Source of the DNA: Streptomyces sp. CBMA123
GTDB taxonomy: Bacteria > Actinomycetota > Actinomycetes > Streptomycetales > Streptomycetaceae
Length of the DNA: 48,130 nt
Assembly: GCF_014596465.1 (NCBI RefSeq)
Contig: NZ_MECK01000379.1
Span: 1-48,130, forward strand
Direction: 5' to 3'
A model generated the notes under the pieces. That model was not told where the DNA came from. It made no database searches and saw only the letters and a program-made list of their open reading frames with translations. Numbering within the stretch: position 1 is the first letter of the stretch; each line of letters begins with the position of its first letter. The position numbers and the translations under genes are program-made. Positions 1-8,082 of the stretch are shown in pieces.

Positions 1-119
1 GTGCGGTGGCGGGCGGCGGGGCCGGCCGCGCCGCGCTGTACGCGGGCCAGCATCCGTGCGCGGTCGGGCTGGTGGGCCTCGGCCGCCTCGCGCAGCTGCC
101 GGGTGATGTGCTCGTTCAT
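1..119 (-). CDS. Partial unknown protein coupled to the sigma factor
   Basis: Only the first 39 codons are in the window; the gene runs off the left edge. The ATG at 119-117 overlaps the sigma-factor stop as ATGA, so the two are almost certainly co-transcribed and translationally coupled. The visible N-terminus starts MNEHITRQLREAAEAHQPDR and is rich in charged residues and Arg/Ala, without a membrane segment so far. A gene coupled directly behind an ECF sigma gene is often an anti-sigma factor or other partner protein, but nothing visible here proves that. The function is left unassigned. Confidence 0.6.
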   Translation of the reverse strand, partial: MNEHITRQLREAAEAHQPDRARMLARVQRGAAGPAARHR

Positions 120-646
120 CGGTTCCTCCTTCCTGTCGCCAGTTCGCCGACCGCTCGTGCGCCGAGCAGGTGTTCCAGCTCGGCCATGCCCTTCGAGGTC
201 TGGCTCTTCACCGTACCGACCGATATGCCCAGCGCCGCCGCGGTGTCCTTCTCCGAGAGGTCGAAGGCGTGCCGCAGGATCACGCAGGCCCGCTTGCGGA
301 ACGGCAGCCGGGCGAGCGCCGCGCGCACGTCCAGGACGGCCGCCACGTCGGGTCCCGAGGTCCTCTCCGGGGTGCGGGACCAGAACAGCAGGACCCGGCG
401 CCGCTCGCGGACGGCGCTGCGGATCCGTTCCCGGGCCATGTTGGCGACCACTCCGCGGGCGTAGGCGAGCGGGTGGTCGGCCGCGCGGAGCCGGTCCCAG
501 CGTTGCCACAGGGCGACCAGGGCGTCCGCGGCGAGGTCGTCGGCCGCGTCCGTCCCGCCGGTCAGGAGATGGGCGAGGCGGGCGAGTTCGGCGTAGTGGC
601 GTTCGAAGAAGTCGTGGAACTCCGCGGACGCGTCATCGAGGAGCAT
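116..646 (-). CDS. SigE-family ECF RNA polymerase sigma factor
   Basis: A 176-residue ECF (group 4) sigma factor, which directs RNA polymerase to a small promoter set. Region 2 covers about residues 8-75 (FFERHYAELARLAHLLTGG, then the DAADDLAADAL stretch and the aromatic/basic block around LWQRWDRLRAAD). Region 4 covers about residues 105-160 and carries the helix-turn-helix (SEKDTAAALGISVGTVKSQ). The length fits the SigE-like family. The ATG at 646 is preceded by a strong GGAGGAGG at about 656-663. A lac-like operator at 672-685 lies 26 bp before the start codon, so the gene may be repressed by the arabinose regulator encoded at 13016. The downstream gene overlaps it by 4 bp. Its target promoters cannot be inferred. 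Confidence 0.9.
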   Translation of the reverse strand: MLLDDASAEFHDFFERHYAELARLAHLLTGGTDAADDLAADALVALWQRWDRLRAADHPLAYARGVVANMARERIRSAVRERRRVLLFWSRTPERTSGPDVAAVLDVRAALARLPFRKRACVILRHAFDLSEKDTAAALGISVGTVKSQTSKGMAELEHLLGARAVGELATGRRNR

Positions 647-671
647 GTCCCCGGTCGCCTCCTCCCTGCAA

Positions 672-685
672 TGTGAGCGTTAACA
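672..685. promoter_or_regulatory. lac-like operator upstream of sigma factor gene
   Basis: TGTGAGCGTTAACA, identical to the core operator before araB at 14125-14138; the match extends several bases on the right (AATC, then TGAGCGT). It lies 26 bp before the sigma-factor ATG, close enough to block its promoter. No good -35/-10 pair is visible in either direction. Confidence 0.7.
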
Positions 686-777
686 ATCGGCCTGAGCGTA
701 GCAGTGCCCGGTCCCGGGGCGGTGCCGTGGTCGCCTCGGACGGAGGCCGGCGGGGGCCGACGGGTGGCCGGCGCTGT

Positions 778-906
778 CCATGCCGGGCGAACGGGACGCG
801 GGTCGGCTGGACGGCGTTCGCCCGCAACGCGATCCCGTCGACGCTCAGGTGCTCGCCGTAGCGGTCGGTGACCCTGACCGGTCCGCCGCAGCCGCTGCCG
901 TCGGGG
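778..906 (-). other. Possible protein-coding relic in a 350-bp gap (647-996)
   Basis: The gap between the sigma factor and the importer operon holds the operator at 672-685 and the terminator at 945-980. On the minus strand it also has a stretch that reads like protein, around GGPVRVTDRYGEHLSVDGIA followed by LRANAVQPTRV, with no start codon in good context. It may be the end of a lost gene. I do not recognise the family, and the reading may be chance in GC-rich DNA. Confidence 0.25.
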
Positions 907-944
907 GAGAGAAAGCCAGTCTGGATCGGGGTGGAAACAGGGCA

Positions 945-980
945 GGACGGGCCGCGGTGTCGAGACACCGCGGCCCGTCC
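945..980. terminator. Strong hairpin terminator after the mmsB-like permease gene
   Basis: Perfect 16-bp GC-rich stem (945-960 with 965-980) and a CGAG tetraloop, 16 bp beyond the permease stop codon. There is no T-run, as is usual for actinomycete terminators. Confidence 0.85.
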
Positions 981-996
981 CCGCCGGGCAGGCTGG

Positions 997-2232
997 TCAG
1001 GAACCGGCCCGGCGCTTGTTGTAGACGTCGAAGCCGACGGCGGCGAGCAGCACCAGGCCCTTGATCACCTGCTGGTAGTCGGTGCCGACACCGACCAGCG
1101 ACATGCCGTTGTTCAGTACGCCCAGCACCAGGCCGCCGATGATCGCGCCGAGGACGGTGCCCACGCCGCCGCTGGCCGAGGCACCGCCGATGAAGGCGGC
1201 GGCGATCGCCTCCAGCTCGAAGTTGATGCCGGCCTGCGGGGTGCCCGCGTTGAGCCGTGCGGCGAAGACCAGTCCGGCCAGCGCCGCGAGGACGCCCATG
1301 TTGGTGAAGGCCAGGAAGACGACCCGCTTGCTCTTCACCCCGGAGAGCCTGGCCGCCGGCTCGTTGCCGCCGATGGCGTAGGTGTGCCGGCCGATGATCG
1401 AGTTGCGCATCAGGTAGCCGAAGCCGACCAGCAGGGCGCCGAGGATCAGCAGGACGATCGGCACCCCGTGGTAGCTGGCCAGCAGCAGCGTGAAGACGAC
1501 CACGGCCGCCGTGATCACGGCGAGCTTGACGACGAACAGCCCGAGCGGGAGCACCTCCAGCCCGAACGAGGCGGTCTGCCGCCGCCCGCGCAGCTCCTGG
1601 AGGATCGCGACGGCCAGCACCGCGAGACCGAGCAGCAGGGTGAGGTTGTGGTAGTTGGTGTGCGGTCCGACCTCGGGGAGGAAGCCGCTGCTGATGCTCT
1701 GGAAGCCCTTGGGGAACGGCGCGACCGACTGGCCCTGCAGCAGGATCTGGGTGCCGCCGCGGAACAGCAGCATGCCCGCCAGGGTGACGATGAACGACGG
1801 GATCCCGAGGTAGGCGATCCAGAAGCCCTGCCAGGCCCCGGCGAGGGCCCCGATCACCAGCGCGGCGAGCATCGCCACCGGCCACGGCAGGTGGTGCTCG
1901 ACCATCATCACCGCGGCGGCGGCCCCGACGAAGGCGGCCAGGGAGCCGACCGACAGGTCGATGTGCCCGGCGATGATGACGATCATCATGCCGATCGCCA
2001 GGATGAGGATGTAGCCGTTCTGCTGGATCAGGTTGGTGATGTTGAGCGGCTGGAGCAGGATGCCGTCGGTCCAGATCTGGAACAGCAGCACGATCAACGC
2101 CAACGCGACGAGCATGCCGTACTGGCGCACGTTGCCACGCAGCGCGCGGGCCAGTGCGGAGCCGACGGACTGGCCGGGGCCGGCCTCCGGGCCGCTCTGG
2201 GTGGAGTCCGGGATGATCTCGGTCTGGGCCAT
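997..2232 (-). CDS. mmsB: Sugar ABC transporter permease (MmsB/GguB/XylH type)
   Basis: A 411-residue inner-membrane permease of the CUT2 family (BPD_transp_2), the channel subunit of a monosaccharide importer. About ten hydrophobic segments are visible after a charged 35-residue N-terminus. The family signature AGHIDLSVGSLAAFVGA follows the second to third membrane span, and the C-terminal GLVLLAAVGFDVYNKRR end is characteristic. The length of about 410 is that of the GguB/MmsB/XylH branch rather than the shorter ribose-type permeases (about 330). It starts at ATG 2232, three bases after the ATPase stop, and is the last gene of a binding protein-ATPase-permease operon. The substrate is probably a pentose or galactose; the arabinose-type operator in front of the operon favours L-arabinose. 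Confidence 0.93.
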   Translation of the reverse strand: MAQTEIIPDSTQSGPEAGPGQSVGSALARALRGNVRQYGMLVALALIVLLFQIWTDGILLQPLNITNLIQQNGYILILAIGMMIVIIAGHIDLSVGSLAAFVGAAAAVMMVEHHLPWPVAMLAALVIGALAGAWQGFWIAYLGIPSFIVTLAGMLLFRGGTQILLQGQSVAPFPKGFQSISSGFLPEVGPHTNYHNLTLLLGLAVLAVAILQELRGRRQTASFGLEVLPLGLFVVKLAVITAAVVVFTLLLASYHGVPIVLLILGALLVGFGYLMRNSIIGRHTYAIGGNEPAARLSGVKSKRVVFLAFTNMGVLAALAGLVFAARLNAGTPQAGINFELEAIAAAFIGGASASGGVGTVLGAIIGGLVLGVLNNGMSLVGVGTDYQQVIKGLVLLAAVGFDVYNKRRAGS

Positions 2233-2235
2233 GCC

Positions 2236-3783
2236 TTACACCTGTTCGCTGCTGGATGCGGCGCTCATGGTCATGAGCCGCATGAGGGATTCCTGGGTGG
2301 CGGTGGCGCGCTCGACCTCACCGGTGATCCGGCCTTCGGCCATGGTGTAGATCCGGTCGCACAGGCCCAGGAGTTCGGGGAGTTCGGACGAGATGACGAG
2401 TACGGCCTTGCCCTGGGCGGCGAGTTCGGCGATGACGGTGTAGATCTCCGCCTTGGCGCCGATGTCGATGCCCCGGGTGGGCTCGTCGAGGATCAGCACC
2501 TCCGGCTCGGCGAAGATCCACTTGCTGAGGACGACCTTCTGCTGGTTGCCGCCGCTGAGCGTGCCGGTCCGGGTGAACACCGTCGGGGCCTTGATGTTCA
2601 TGGTCCGCCGGAACGATTCGGCGACCTTGCTCTCCTCGTGCCGGTCGACCCGGCCGTACCGGGCGACCTTGCCGAGCGCGCTCAGCGAGATGTTCCGGCT
2701 GATGTCGTCGATGAGGTTGAGGCCGAGCTGCTTGCGGTCCTCGGTGACGTAGGCGATGCCGTGCCCGATCGCCTCCGGCACCGTCCGGGTGTGGACCTCC
2801 CGGCCGTGCAGCAGCACCCGGCCGCCGGCCCAGCGCCCGTACGAGCGGCCGAAGACGCTCATCGCGAGTTCCGTGCGGCCGGCGCCCATCAGCCCGGCGA
2901 TGCCGACGATCTCGCCGCGCCGCACGTTCAGCGAGACGCCGTCCACCACCGTGCGCTGCTGGTCGATCGGGTGCCGGACGGTCCAGTCCTCGACCTCGAA
3001 GGCGACCTCGCCGATCTCGGGGGTGCGTTCGGGGTAGCGGTGCTCCAGGTCCCGGCCGACCATGCCGCGGATGATCCGGTCCTCGGAGATGCCCTCCGGG
3101 CCGATCGCGATGGTCTCGATGGTCTGCCCGTCGCGCAGGATGGTGACGGCGTCGGCGACCCGGGCGATCTCGTTCAGCTTGTGCGAGATGACGATGCAGG
3201 AGATGCCCTGCGCCTTGAGTTCGAGGATCAGGTCGAGCAGCTTGCGGCTGTCCTCGTCGTTCAGCGCGGCGGTCGGCTCGTCCAGGATGAGCAGCTTGAC
3301 CTCCTTGGCCAACGCCTTGGCGATCTCGACCAGTTGCTGCTTGCCCACACCGAGGTCGGCGACCCTGGTGTGCGGGCTCTCGTCCAGCCCGACCCGGCGC
3401 AGCAGGTCGGCGGCGTGGGTGAGCGTCCGGTGCCAGCTGATGATGCCCCGGGTGGCGTGCTCGTTGCCCAGGAAGATGTTCTCGGCGATGGACAGGTACG
3501 GCACCAGCGCCAGTTCCTGGTGGATGATGGCGATGCCGCGCTGCTCGCTGGCCCGGATGTCCTTGAACCGGCAGGGCTCGCCCTCGAAGAGGATCTCGCC
3601 CTCGTAGCCGCCGTGCGGGTAGACCCCGCTGAGCACCTTCATCAGGGTGGACTTGCCGGCACCGTTCTCGCCGCAGATGGCGTGCACCTCGCCGGCGGCG
3701 ACGGTTAGGTTGACCTCGGAGAGCGCCTTGACGCCGGGGAACGACTTGCTGATCGACCGCATTTCGAGAACCGGTCCAACCAT
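2236..3783 (-). CDS. mmsA: Sugar ABC transporter ATP-binding protein (MmsA/GguA type)
   Basis: A 515-residue protein with two fused nucleotide-binding domains, as in XylG, AraG and GguA. The first domain has Walker [10 protein letters not shown] at about residues 38-46, a signature replaced by [15 protein letters not shown], and Walker [12 protein letters not shown]. The second has the degenerate Walker A region GLMGAGRTE, signature [14 protein letters not shown] and Walker [13 protein letters not shown]. It powers sugar import together with the permease 3 bp downstream. The ATG at 3783 was chosen because the protein then begins [20 protein letters not shown], the normal family start; the open frame upstream is low-complexity. 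A 115-bp spacer with two hairpins separates it from the binding-protein gene. Confidence 0.95.
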   Translation of the reverse strand: MVGPVLEMRSISKSFPGVKALSEVNLTVAAGEVHAICGENGAGKSTLMKVLSGVYPHGGYEGEILFEGEPCRFKDIRASEQRGIAIIHQELALVPYLSIAENIFLGNEHATRGIISWHRTLTHAADLLRRVGLDESPHTRVADLGVGKQQLVEIAKALAKEVKLLILDEPTAALNDEDSRKLLDLILELKAQGISCIVISHKLNEIARVADAVTILRDGQTIETIAIGPEGISEDRIIRGMVGRDLEHRYPERTPEIGEVAFEVEDWTVRHPIDQQRTVVDGVSLNVRRGEIVGIAGLMGAGRTELAMSVFGRSYGRWAGGRVLLHGREVHTRTVPEAIGHGIAYVTEDRKQLGLNLIDDISRNISLSALGKVARYGRVDRHEESKVAESFRRTMNIKAPTVFTRTGTLSGGNQQKVVLSKWIFAEPEVLILDEPTRGIDIGAKAEIYTVIAELAAQGKAVLVISSELPELLGLCDRIYTMAEGRITGEVERATATQESLMRLMTMSAASSSEQV

Positions 3784-3827
3784 GGTTGTGCGTCCGTATC
3801 GTTCGGGGCGGTGCGGTGGGGGAGCCG

Positions 3828-3894
3828 CCGGGCTCCCGGGGGAGCCCGGGCTCGGCACCGCCGGTTCGGCACGGGGCCCGCCGAGCGGGCCCCG
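3828..3894. promoter_or_regulatory. Tandem intercistronic hairpins between mmsE and mmsA
   Basis: Two perfect stem-loops lie side by side: 3828-3836 with 3841-3849 (9 bp, 4-nt loop) and 3872-3880 with 3886-3894 (9 bp, CCGAG loop). They sit just after the binding-protein stop codon and before the ATPase gene. Such elements commonly stabilise the upstream message or partly terminate, giving more binding protein than membrane components. That role is inferred. Confidence 0.75.
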
Positions 3895-3898
3895 CAGG

Positions 3899-4993
3899 CT
3901 ACTTGAGCTGGTCCGCGGTGTACTGACCGCTGTCGACCAGGATCTTCTGGTAGTTGTCCTTGTCGACACTGACCGGCTGGAGCAGCTGCGCCGGAACGAC
4001 CTTCACGCCGTTGTTGTACTGGGTGGTGTCGTTGACCTCGGGCTTGCCGCCGGTCAGCAGCGCGTCGCCCATCTGGACCGCCACCTTGGACAGCTGGCGG
4101 GTGTCCTTGTAGACGGTCTGGGTCTGTTCGCCCGCGATGATCGACTTCACCGAGGCCAGTTCGGCGTCCTGGCCCGTGACGACGGGCAGCGACTTGGCGG
4201 TGCCGTAGCCGACGCCCTTGAGTGAGGACAGGATGCCGATCGAGATGCCGTCGTACGGCGAGAGCACGGCGTCGACGTGCGCGGTGGTGTAGGCCTTGCT
4301 GAGCAGGTTGTCCATCCGGGACTGGGCGACACCGCCGTCCCAGCGCAGCGTGGCGACCTGGTTGAAGTCGGTCTGGCCGCTCTGCACGACCAGCTTCTTC
4401 TGGTCGATGTACGGCTTGAGGACGCTCATCGCGCCGTTGAAGAAGAAGTTGGCGTTGTTGTCGTCCGGCGAGCCGGCGAACAGCTCGATGTTGAACGGGC
4501 CCTTGCCGTCCTTGAGGCCGAGCTTGTCGACGATGTAGCCGCCCTGGAGGACGCCGACCTTGTAGTTGTCGAAGGTCGCGTAGTAGTCGACGTTCGCGGT
4601 GCCCTTGATCAGCCGGTCGTAGGAGATGACCGGGATGTGGGCGTCGGCGGCCTTCTGTAGCACGTTGGTGAGGGAGGAGCCGTCGATGGCGGCGATCACC
4701 AGCAGCTTGGCGCCCTTGGTGATCATGTTCTCGACCTGGGAGACCTGGTTCTCCACCACGTTGTCGCCGTACTGCAGGTCGGTCTTGTAGCCCTTGGCCT
4801 GGAAGTCCTTGACCATGTTGTTGCCGTCGTCGATCCAGCGTGCCGACGACTTGGTCGGCATCGCGATGCCGATGAGTCCACCCTTGGCATCGCCCTTGGC
4901 GGCGCCGTCCCCTACGCCGTTGCTGCTCTGGCCGCAGGCCGCCAACGAGAGGGTCAGGCCCGCCGCGACAAGGCCCGCTGAAAGCTTCCGCAC
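3899..4993 (-). CDS. mmsE: Sugar-binding lipoprotein (MmsE/ChvE type)
   Basis: A 364-residue periplasmic-binding-protein-like lipoprotein (Peripla_BP_4 family) that captures a monosaccharide outside the membrane for the MmsA/MmsB importer. The N-terminal signal [20 protein letters not shown] has a lipobox (LAAC) with Cys20 as the lipidation site. The mature domain begins [19 protein letters not shown] and contains the two-lobe fold with YDRLIKG and [14 protein letters not shown] typical of ChvE/XylF. The GTG at 4993 follows GGAGGA after only a few bases; no better in-frame start gives a signal peptide. It is the first gene of the operon, driven by the operator-bearing promoter at 5139-5167. 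ChvE homologues bind galactose, glucose, arabinose or xylose, so the exact ligand is open. Confidence 0.93.
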   Translation of the reverse strand: MRKLSAGLVAAGLTLSLAACGQSSNGVGDGAAKGDAKGGLIGIAMPTKSSARWIDDGNNMVKDFQAKGYKTDLQYGDNVVENQVSQVENMITKGAKLLVIAAIDGSSLTNVLQKAADAHIPVISYDRLIKGTANVDYYATFDNYKVGVLQGGYIVDKLGLKDGKGPFNIELFAGSPDDNNANFFFNGAMSVLKPYIDQKKLVVQSGQTDFNQVATLRWDGGVAQSRMDNLLSKAYTTAHVDAVLSPYDGISIGILSSLKGVGYGTAKSLPVVTGQDAELASVKSIIAGEQTQTVYKDTRQLSKVAVQMGDALLTGGKPEVNDTTQYNNGVKVVPAQLLQPVSVDKDNYQKILVDSGQYTADQLK

Positions 4994-5138
4994 AGTTCCT
5001 CCAGTGATGATGTTCCGCGACCGGCGCAGTGCGCCCGTGACTGGGCGGCTCTGGGCGTGGTCGAGCGGGGCCGGCCGGAGCGGTCCCTCGCGCTGTGGAA
5101 CGTCGGGGTGGCGGTAGCTCTGGCCTGGCGTGAAATGA

Positions 5139-5167
5139 AGTGTTAACGCTAACAACCGTGGCGTCAA
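5139..5167 (-). promoter_or_regulatory. Promoter and operator of the mmsEAB operon
   Basis: Read on the minus strand: TTGACG (-35, 5167-5162), a 17-bp spacer and AACACT (-10, 5144-5139). The operator TGTTAACGCTAACA (plus strand, 5141-5154) sits in the spacer and overlaps the -10, so bound repressor would exclude polymerase. The araB promoter has the same layout. The rest of the 407-bp gap (4994-5400) holds about 145 bp of untranslated leader and the scrap at 5323-5400. Confidence 0.75.
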
Positions 5168-5322
5168 GGGGCGTGAGATCACCGTTGGGTAGCGGTGCCC
5201 CGGCGACACGTCCGCCGGGGTGCGGACGGCCGGAGGGGGCTGTCCGGGAGCGGCGGCCGCCGCAGCACGGTGCCCCGCTTCCCGCCGGGGACCGGGGAGC
5301 GGAGCACCTTGCTGCTCCTGGG

Positions 5323-5400
5323 TCAGCCGGTGGCGAGGGTGTTGCGGACGACCGTGGTCCGGGCGGCGGCCGGGGCGGCGGTGGCGACGGTCAGGGTCGT
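5323..5400 (-). other. In-frame coding-like tail behind the LysR stop codon
   Basis: Directly after the LysR stop and in the same frame, 25 sense codons read [20 protein letters not shown] followed by TLATG and a stop. The composition resembles the end of a secreted enzyme more than random sequence. It could be a scrap of a deleted gene or a former extension of the LysR frame. I do not assign a family. Confidence 0.25.
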
Positions 5401-6453
5401 TCAGGGTGCCGGGTCCGGTTGGCTCTCCAGCGGATCGGGGTCCGTCAGGCGCGGGTGAGGCCGGTGGTCCGGCGACGCAGGAGCACTGTTGTCCCCCAGT
5501 CGCGCCGCCGATTCCTCCTGTCGCCGCAGCCACGCCGAGTACACCGGGCTGCGGGCCACCGCGTCGGCGTGCACCGCCCTGGCGTAGCAGAGCACCTCGT
5601 CCGCGAGCCCACGCGCCAGCGCGAGCGGACGCCAGCAGAACAGCTGGCGCCAGCTCAACTGCGGTGGGGCCAGGGGAATCGGCACGACGCCAGGGGGTGG
5701 CGGGAAGGTCGCCCGGCACAGCGCGGCCGCCCGGTTCGAGCGGACGAGGTGGAGGCACGAGGCCGCGTCGGCCTCGTAGACCGACCGGGGCAGGAAGCCC
5801 GCGCGTACGCAGGCGGCTGCGAAGCACTCACCGAAGCAGCTCTCCCCGGGTGGCAGAGCCCAGCGCTCGCCCGCGAGTTGTCCGAGTTCCACCTCCGGCT
5901 CCCCTGCCAGCGGATGTTCCTCGGCGAGCAGGACGAACACCGGGTCTGTGGCGATCTCCCGCCATTCCAGCCGCTCGTCTCCCGTGGCCTTCCGGTGTCC
6001 GCAGCACCCGGTGAGTGCGAGGTCCAGCCGCCCGTCGAGCACCCGGTCCACCAACTCCGAGGCGGAAGTCGACGATCGGGTGCTCACCACCAGCTCGGGC
6101 CGGGCCGTCGTGAGTCGGTCCACCAGTGCGCCCAGGAACGGACCGTGGGTCGCCCCCACGCGCAGTGCGCCGTCCTTGCGCGCAGTGTTCGCGAGGCACC
6201 GGGCGTCCTCCTGCAGTTGACGCATCGCGGGCAGCAGTACTCGGCTCCGCTCCAGGACCAGGATGCCCAGCGGGGTCGGTTGTACGCCCTCCCGGCCCCG
6301 CTCGAAGAGCCGCCCGCCCACGGCCGCCTCGATCCGTTTCAGCTGGGTGGAGAGCGCCGATTGGGCGAGTCCCAGCCGGTCCGCTGCCTTGGTCACGCTT
6401 CCGGCGTCGCCGATGGCCCGGATCATCCTCAGATGACGAAACTCCAGCTCCAT
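5401..6453 (-). CDS. LysR-family transcriptional regulator
   Basis: A 350-residue LTTR. The winged helix-turn-helix occupies residues 1-60 ([20 protein letters not shown], then [20 protein letters not shown]), followed by the linker helix and an effector-binding domain of two alpha/beta lobes (about 90-300; [35 protein letters not shown]). The last 40 residues are Pro/Asp-rich and probably disordered, making it longer than the usual 300 residues. It starts at ATG 6453. An inverted repeat CAGG-N5-CCTG at 6471-6483 may be its own binding site. It lies alone between the two sugar importers, in the same direction. LTTRs usually control a neighbouring or divergent gene, but no divergent gene exists here, so its target and effector are unknown. 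Confidence 0.9.
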   Translation of the reverse strand: MELEFRHLRMIRAIGDAGSVTKAADRLGLAQSALSTQLKRIEAAVGGRLFERGREGVQPTPLGILVLERSRVLLPAMRQLQEDARCLANTARKDGALRVGATHGPFLGALVDRLTTARPELVVSTRSSTSASELVDRVLDGRLDLALTGCCGHRKATGDERLEWREIATDPVFVLLAEEHPLAGEPEVELGQLAGERWALPPGESCFGECFAAACVRAGFLPRSVYEADAASCLHLVRSNRAAALCRATFPPPPGVVPIPLAPPQLSWRQLFCWRPLALARGLADEVLCYARAVHADAVARSPVYSAWLRRQEESAARLGDNSAPASPDHRPHPRLTDPDPLESQPDPAP

Positions 6454-6470
6454 GGCGCAAACCTATACGG

Positions 6471-6483
6471 CAGGTAATGCCTG
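6471..6483. promoter_or_regulatory. Inverted repeat before the LysR gene
   Basis: CAGGTAATGCCTG, in a locally AT-richer stretch starting 18 bp before the LysR ATG. It is a candidate autoregulatory LysR site, supported by position and symmetry only. Confidence 0.4.
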
Positions 6484-6774
6484 AGAATAGCTTCCGAAGT
6501 GAAGATTCGACGGAGCCCGGTTTCTTGGTCGGAATTCAGCAGAAAAGGGGACCCTTCCGGTCGCCGCCGGGGGGAGGAGAGGGGGGCGGCTGCCGACCTC
6601 TTCGCGCAGCGGGGGCAGGGGGCTGCGGGAAAGGCAGTGCACGAGACCGGAAGGGTCCTGATCAGGGCCCCGTGCAGCACATTTCATGACGCGCTGTCGG
6701 GGGTATTTCGAGGCCGCCGCGGAGTTGTCCCGACTGGCGGTCGGTGCTGACGATAGCACGCATCCGCGATGCGA

Positions 6775-6788
6775 TGTTATCGCTCACA
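6775..6788. promoter_or_regulatory. Orphan lac-like operator in a gene-poor gap
   Basis: TGTTATCGCTCACA matches the regulon consensus at nearly every position. It lies in the 624-bp gap (6454-7077) with no convincing gene on either strand: 320 bp before the LysR start and about 290 bp beyond the second permease. The remaining gap shows only the hairpin at 6802-6825 and no recognisable protein. Confidence 0.6.
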
Positions 6789-6801
6789 TGGACATTCCCA
6801 T

Positions 6802-6825
6802 GCCCCGGGACAGGCCTCCCGGGGC
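6802..6825. terminator. Hairpin downstream of the second importer operon
   Basis: Perfect 9-bp stem (6802-6810 with 6817-6825) and a 6-nt loop, about 250 bp beyond the permease stop. It is a plausible factor-assisted terminator, though distant from the stop codon. Confidence 0.5.
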
Positions 6826-7077
6826 GGGTGCCGCGTGCTGCCCCGGAAGGTCGACCCGACTGCCGGGGCACCTCGCCGGCGACGCGTTCCAGCAGGCGGT
6901 GGGCGCAGGTCCCGCCACCGGTGCCGGTCATCCGGTCGGCGACGAGCCGACGGGCCTTCGCCGTGTCCTTCTCCCCGCCAGGCGGAGGGGGCGTGCCCCG
7001 CCAACCAGGGCCAGGTGAAGGCGAGATGGCGGGGCGACGGCAGGCCGGAGAGATCGGCAGGGTGCCGAGGAGACGGC

Positions 7078-8082
7078 TCAGGACCTCCTCGCCACGTGCC
7101 TGGCGCGCAGCCGGTCGGCCGTGATGGCCAGGCCGAGGACACAGCCGAGCACGATGTCGGTGTAGTCGGAGTTGACCTGGAGGGTGGTCAGTCCGTTGTT
7201 GATCAGCTCCAGCAGGACGGCGCCCGCGACGATTCCCAGGACGCGTCCCTGCCCGCCGGTCAGGCTGACCCCGCCGATGACCGCGGCCGCGATCGCCGAG
7301 AGCTCCCAGCCGACGCCGACGCCGCTGGCGGACCCGACTCCCATCCGGCCCAGCACGAGCATCCCGGCGAAAGCCGACACCAGCGAGGAGGCCACGTACA
7401 TGGAGACCACCCGTCGGTCGCCGCGGATGCCGGCCAGCCTGGCCGCCTCGGGATTGCCGCCGACCGCGTAGACCTGCCGTCCGGCGTAGGTGCGTTCGAG
7501 GAAGAACCAGGCGGTGCCGGCGACCACCGCGAACAGCACCAGCGGCACCGGGACTTGGGCCAGGTAGCTCTGGCCGACGTCGCCGAAGAACGGGGAGATG
7601 CCGACGATCGAGGTGCCGGAGGTGATGGCCAGGGTCACGCCCTGGGCCACCGTGTAGGTGACCAGTGTGACGACGAACGGCGGCATCCGCAGCCGGGTGA
7701 CGGCCAGCCCGTGGACCAGGCCGACCAGTCCGGCGACGGCCAGGGTGGCCGGCACCGCCACGCCTGCGGGGAGGCCGGCCCGGACGTCGAACCAGGACAT
7801 CAGGATCACGCTGGTGCCCATCAGGGCGCCCACCGACAGGTCGATGCCGCCGGTGAGGATGACCAGCGACTCGCCGATCGCGAGGAGCCCGTACTGGGCG
7901 AGGTCGGCGCCCATGCCCTGGAGGTTGACCGCGCTCGCGAAGGTGTCACGGGCCAGCGCGAGTGCCGCGAACACGGCGACGCAGGCGAGGACGACACCCA
8001 CCTCGGGCGTGTCGATCAGGACACGCAGTCGGCTCCGGGCGGCTGCGGCCGTCTCGCGGGCCGGAGCGCTCTCGGTGGTCAT
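7078..8082 (-). CDS. Sugar ABC transporter permease (RbsC-like, second importer)
   Basis: A 334-residue CUT2 permease, the shorter ribose/arabinose-type size, unlike the 411-residue permease at 997. Eight to ten hydrophobic segments are visible; the conserved LTGGIDLSVGALMGTSVILM stretch and VYAVGGNPEAARLAGI loop are typical of RbsC/AraH. It forms the channel of the importer with the ATPase whose stop overlaps its ATG (ATGA at 8082-8079). It is the last gene of the operon. The operator in front of the operon matches that of araB, so L-arabinose is a reasonable substrate, but the sequence alone does not separate arabinose from ribose, xylose or galactose. Confidence 0.92.
   Translation of the reverse strand: MTTESAPARETAAAARSRLRVLIDTPEVGVVLACVAVFAALALARDTFASAVNLQGMGADLAQYGLLAIGESLVILTGGIDLSVGALMGTSVILMSWFDVRAGLPAGVAVPATLAVAGLVGLVHGLAVTRLRMPPFVVTLVTYTVAQGVTLAITSGTSIVGISPFFGDVGQSYLAQVPVPLVLFAVVAGTAWFFLERTYAGRQVYAVGGNPEAARLAGIRGDRRVVSMYVASSLVSAFAGMLVLGRMGVGSASGVGVGWELSAIAAAVIGGVSLTGGQGRVLGIVAGAVLLELINNGLTTLQVNSDYTDIVLGCVLGLAITADRLRARHVARRS

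Noticed and set aside
868..3708. Very long plus-strand open frame (946 codons) opposite the first importer
   Set aside because: It is the GC-rich antisense shadow of the permease and ATPase genes, rich in Gly/Asp/Val/Ala/Arg, without ribosome site or family motifs.
6429..6750. Small overlapping open frames on both strands in the gap after the LysR gene
   Set aside because: Composition is Arg/Pro/Ser-rich with no ribosome site and no recognisable motif; they look like non-coding GC-rich sequence.
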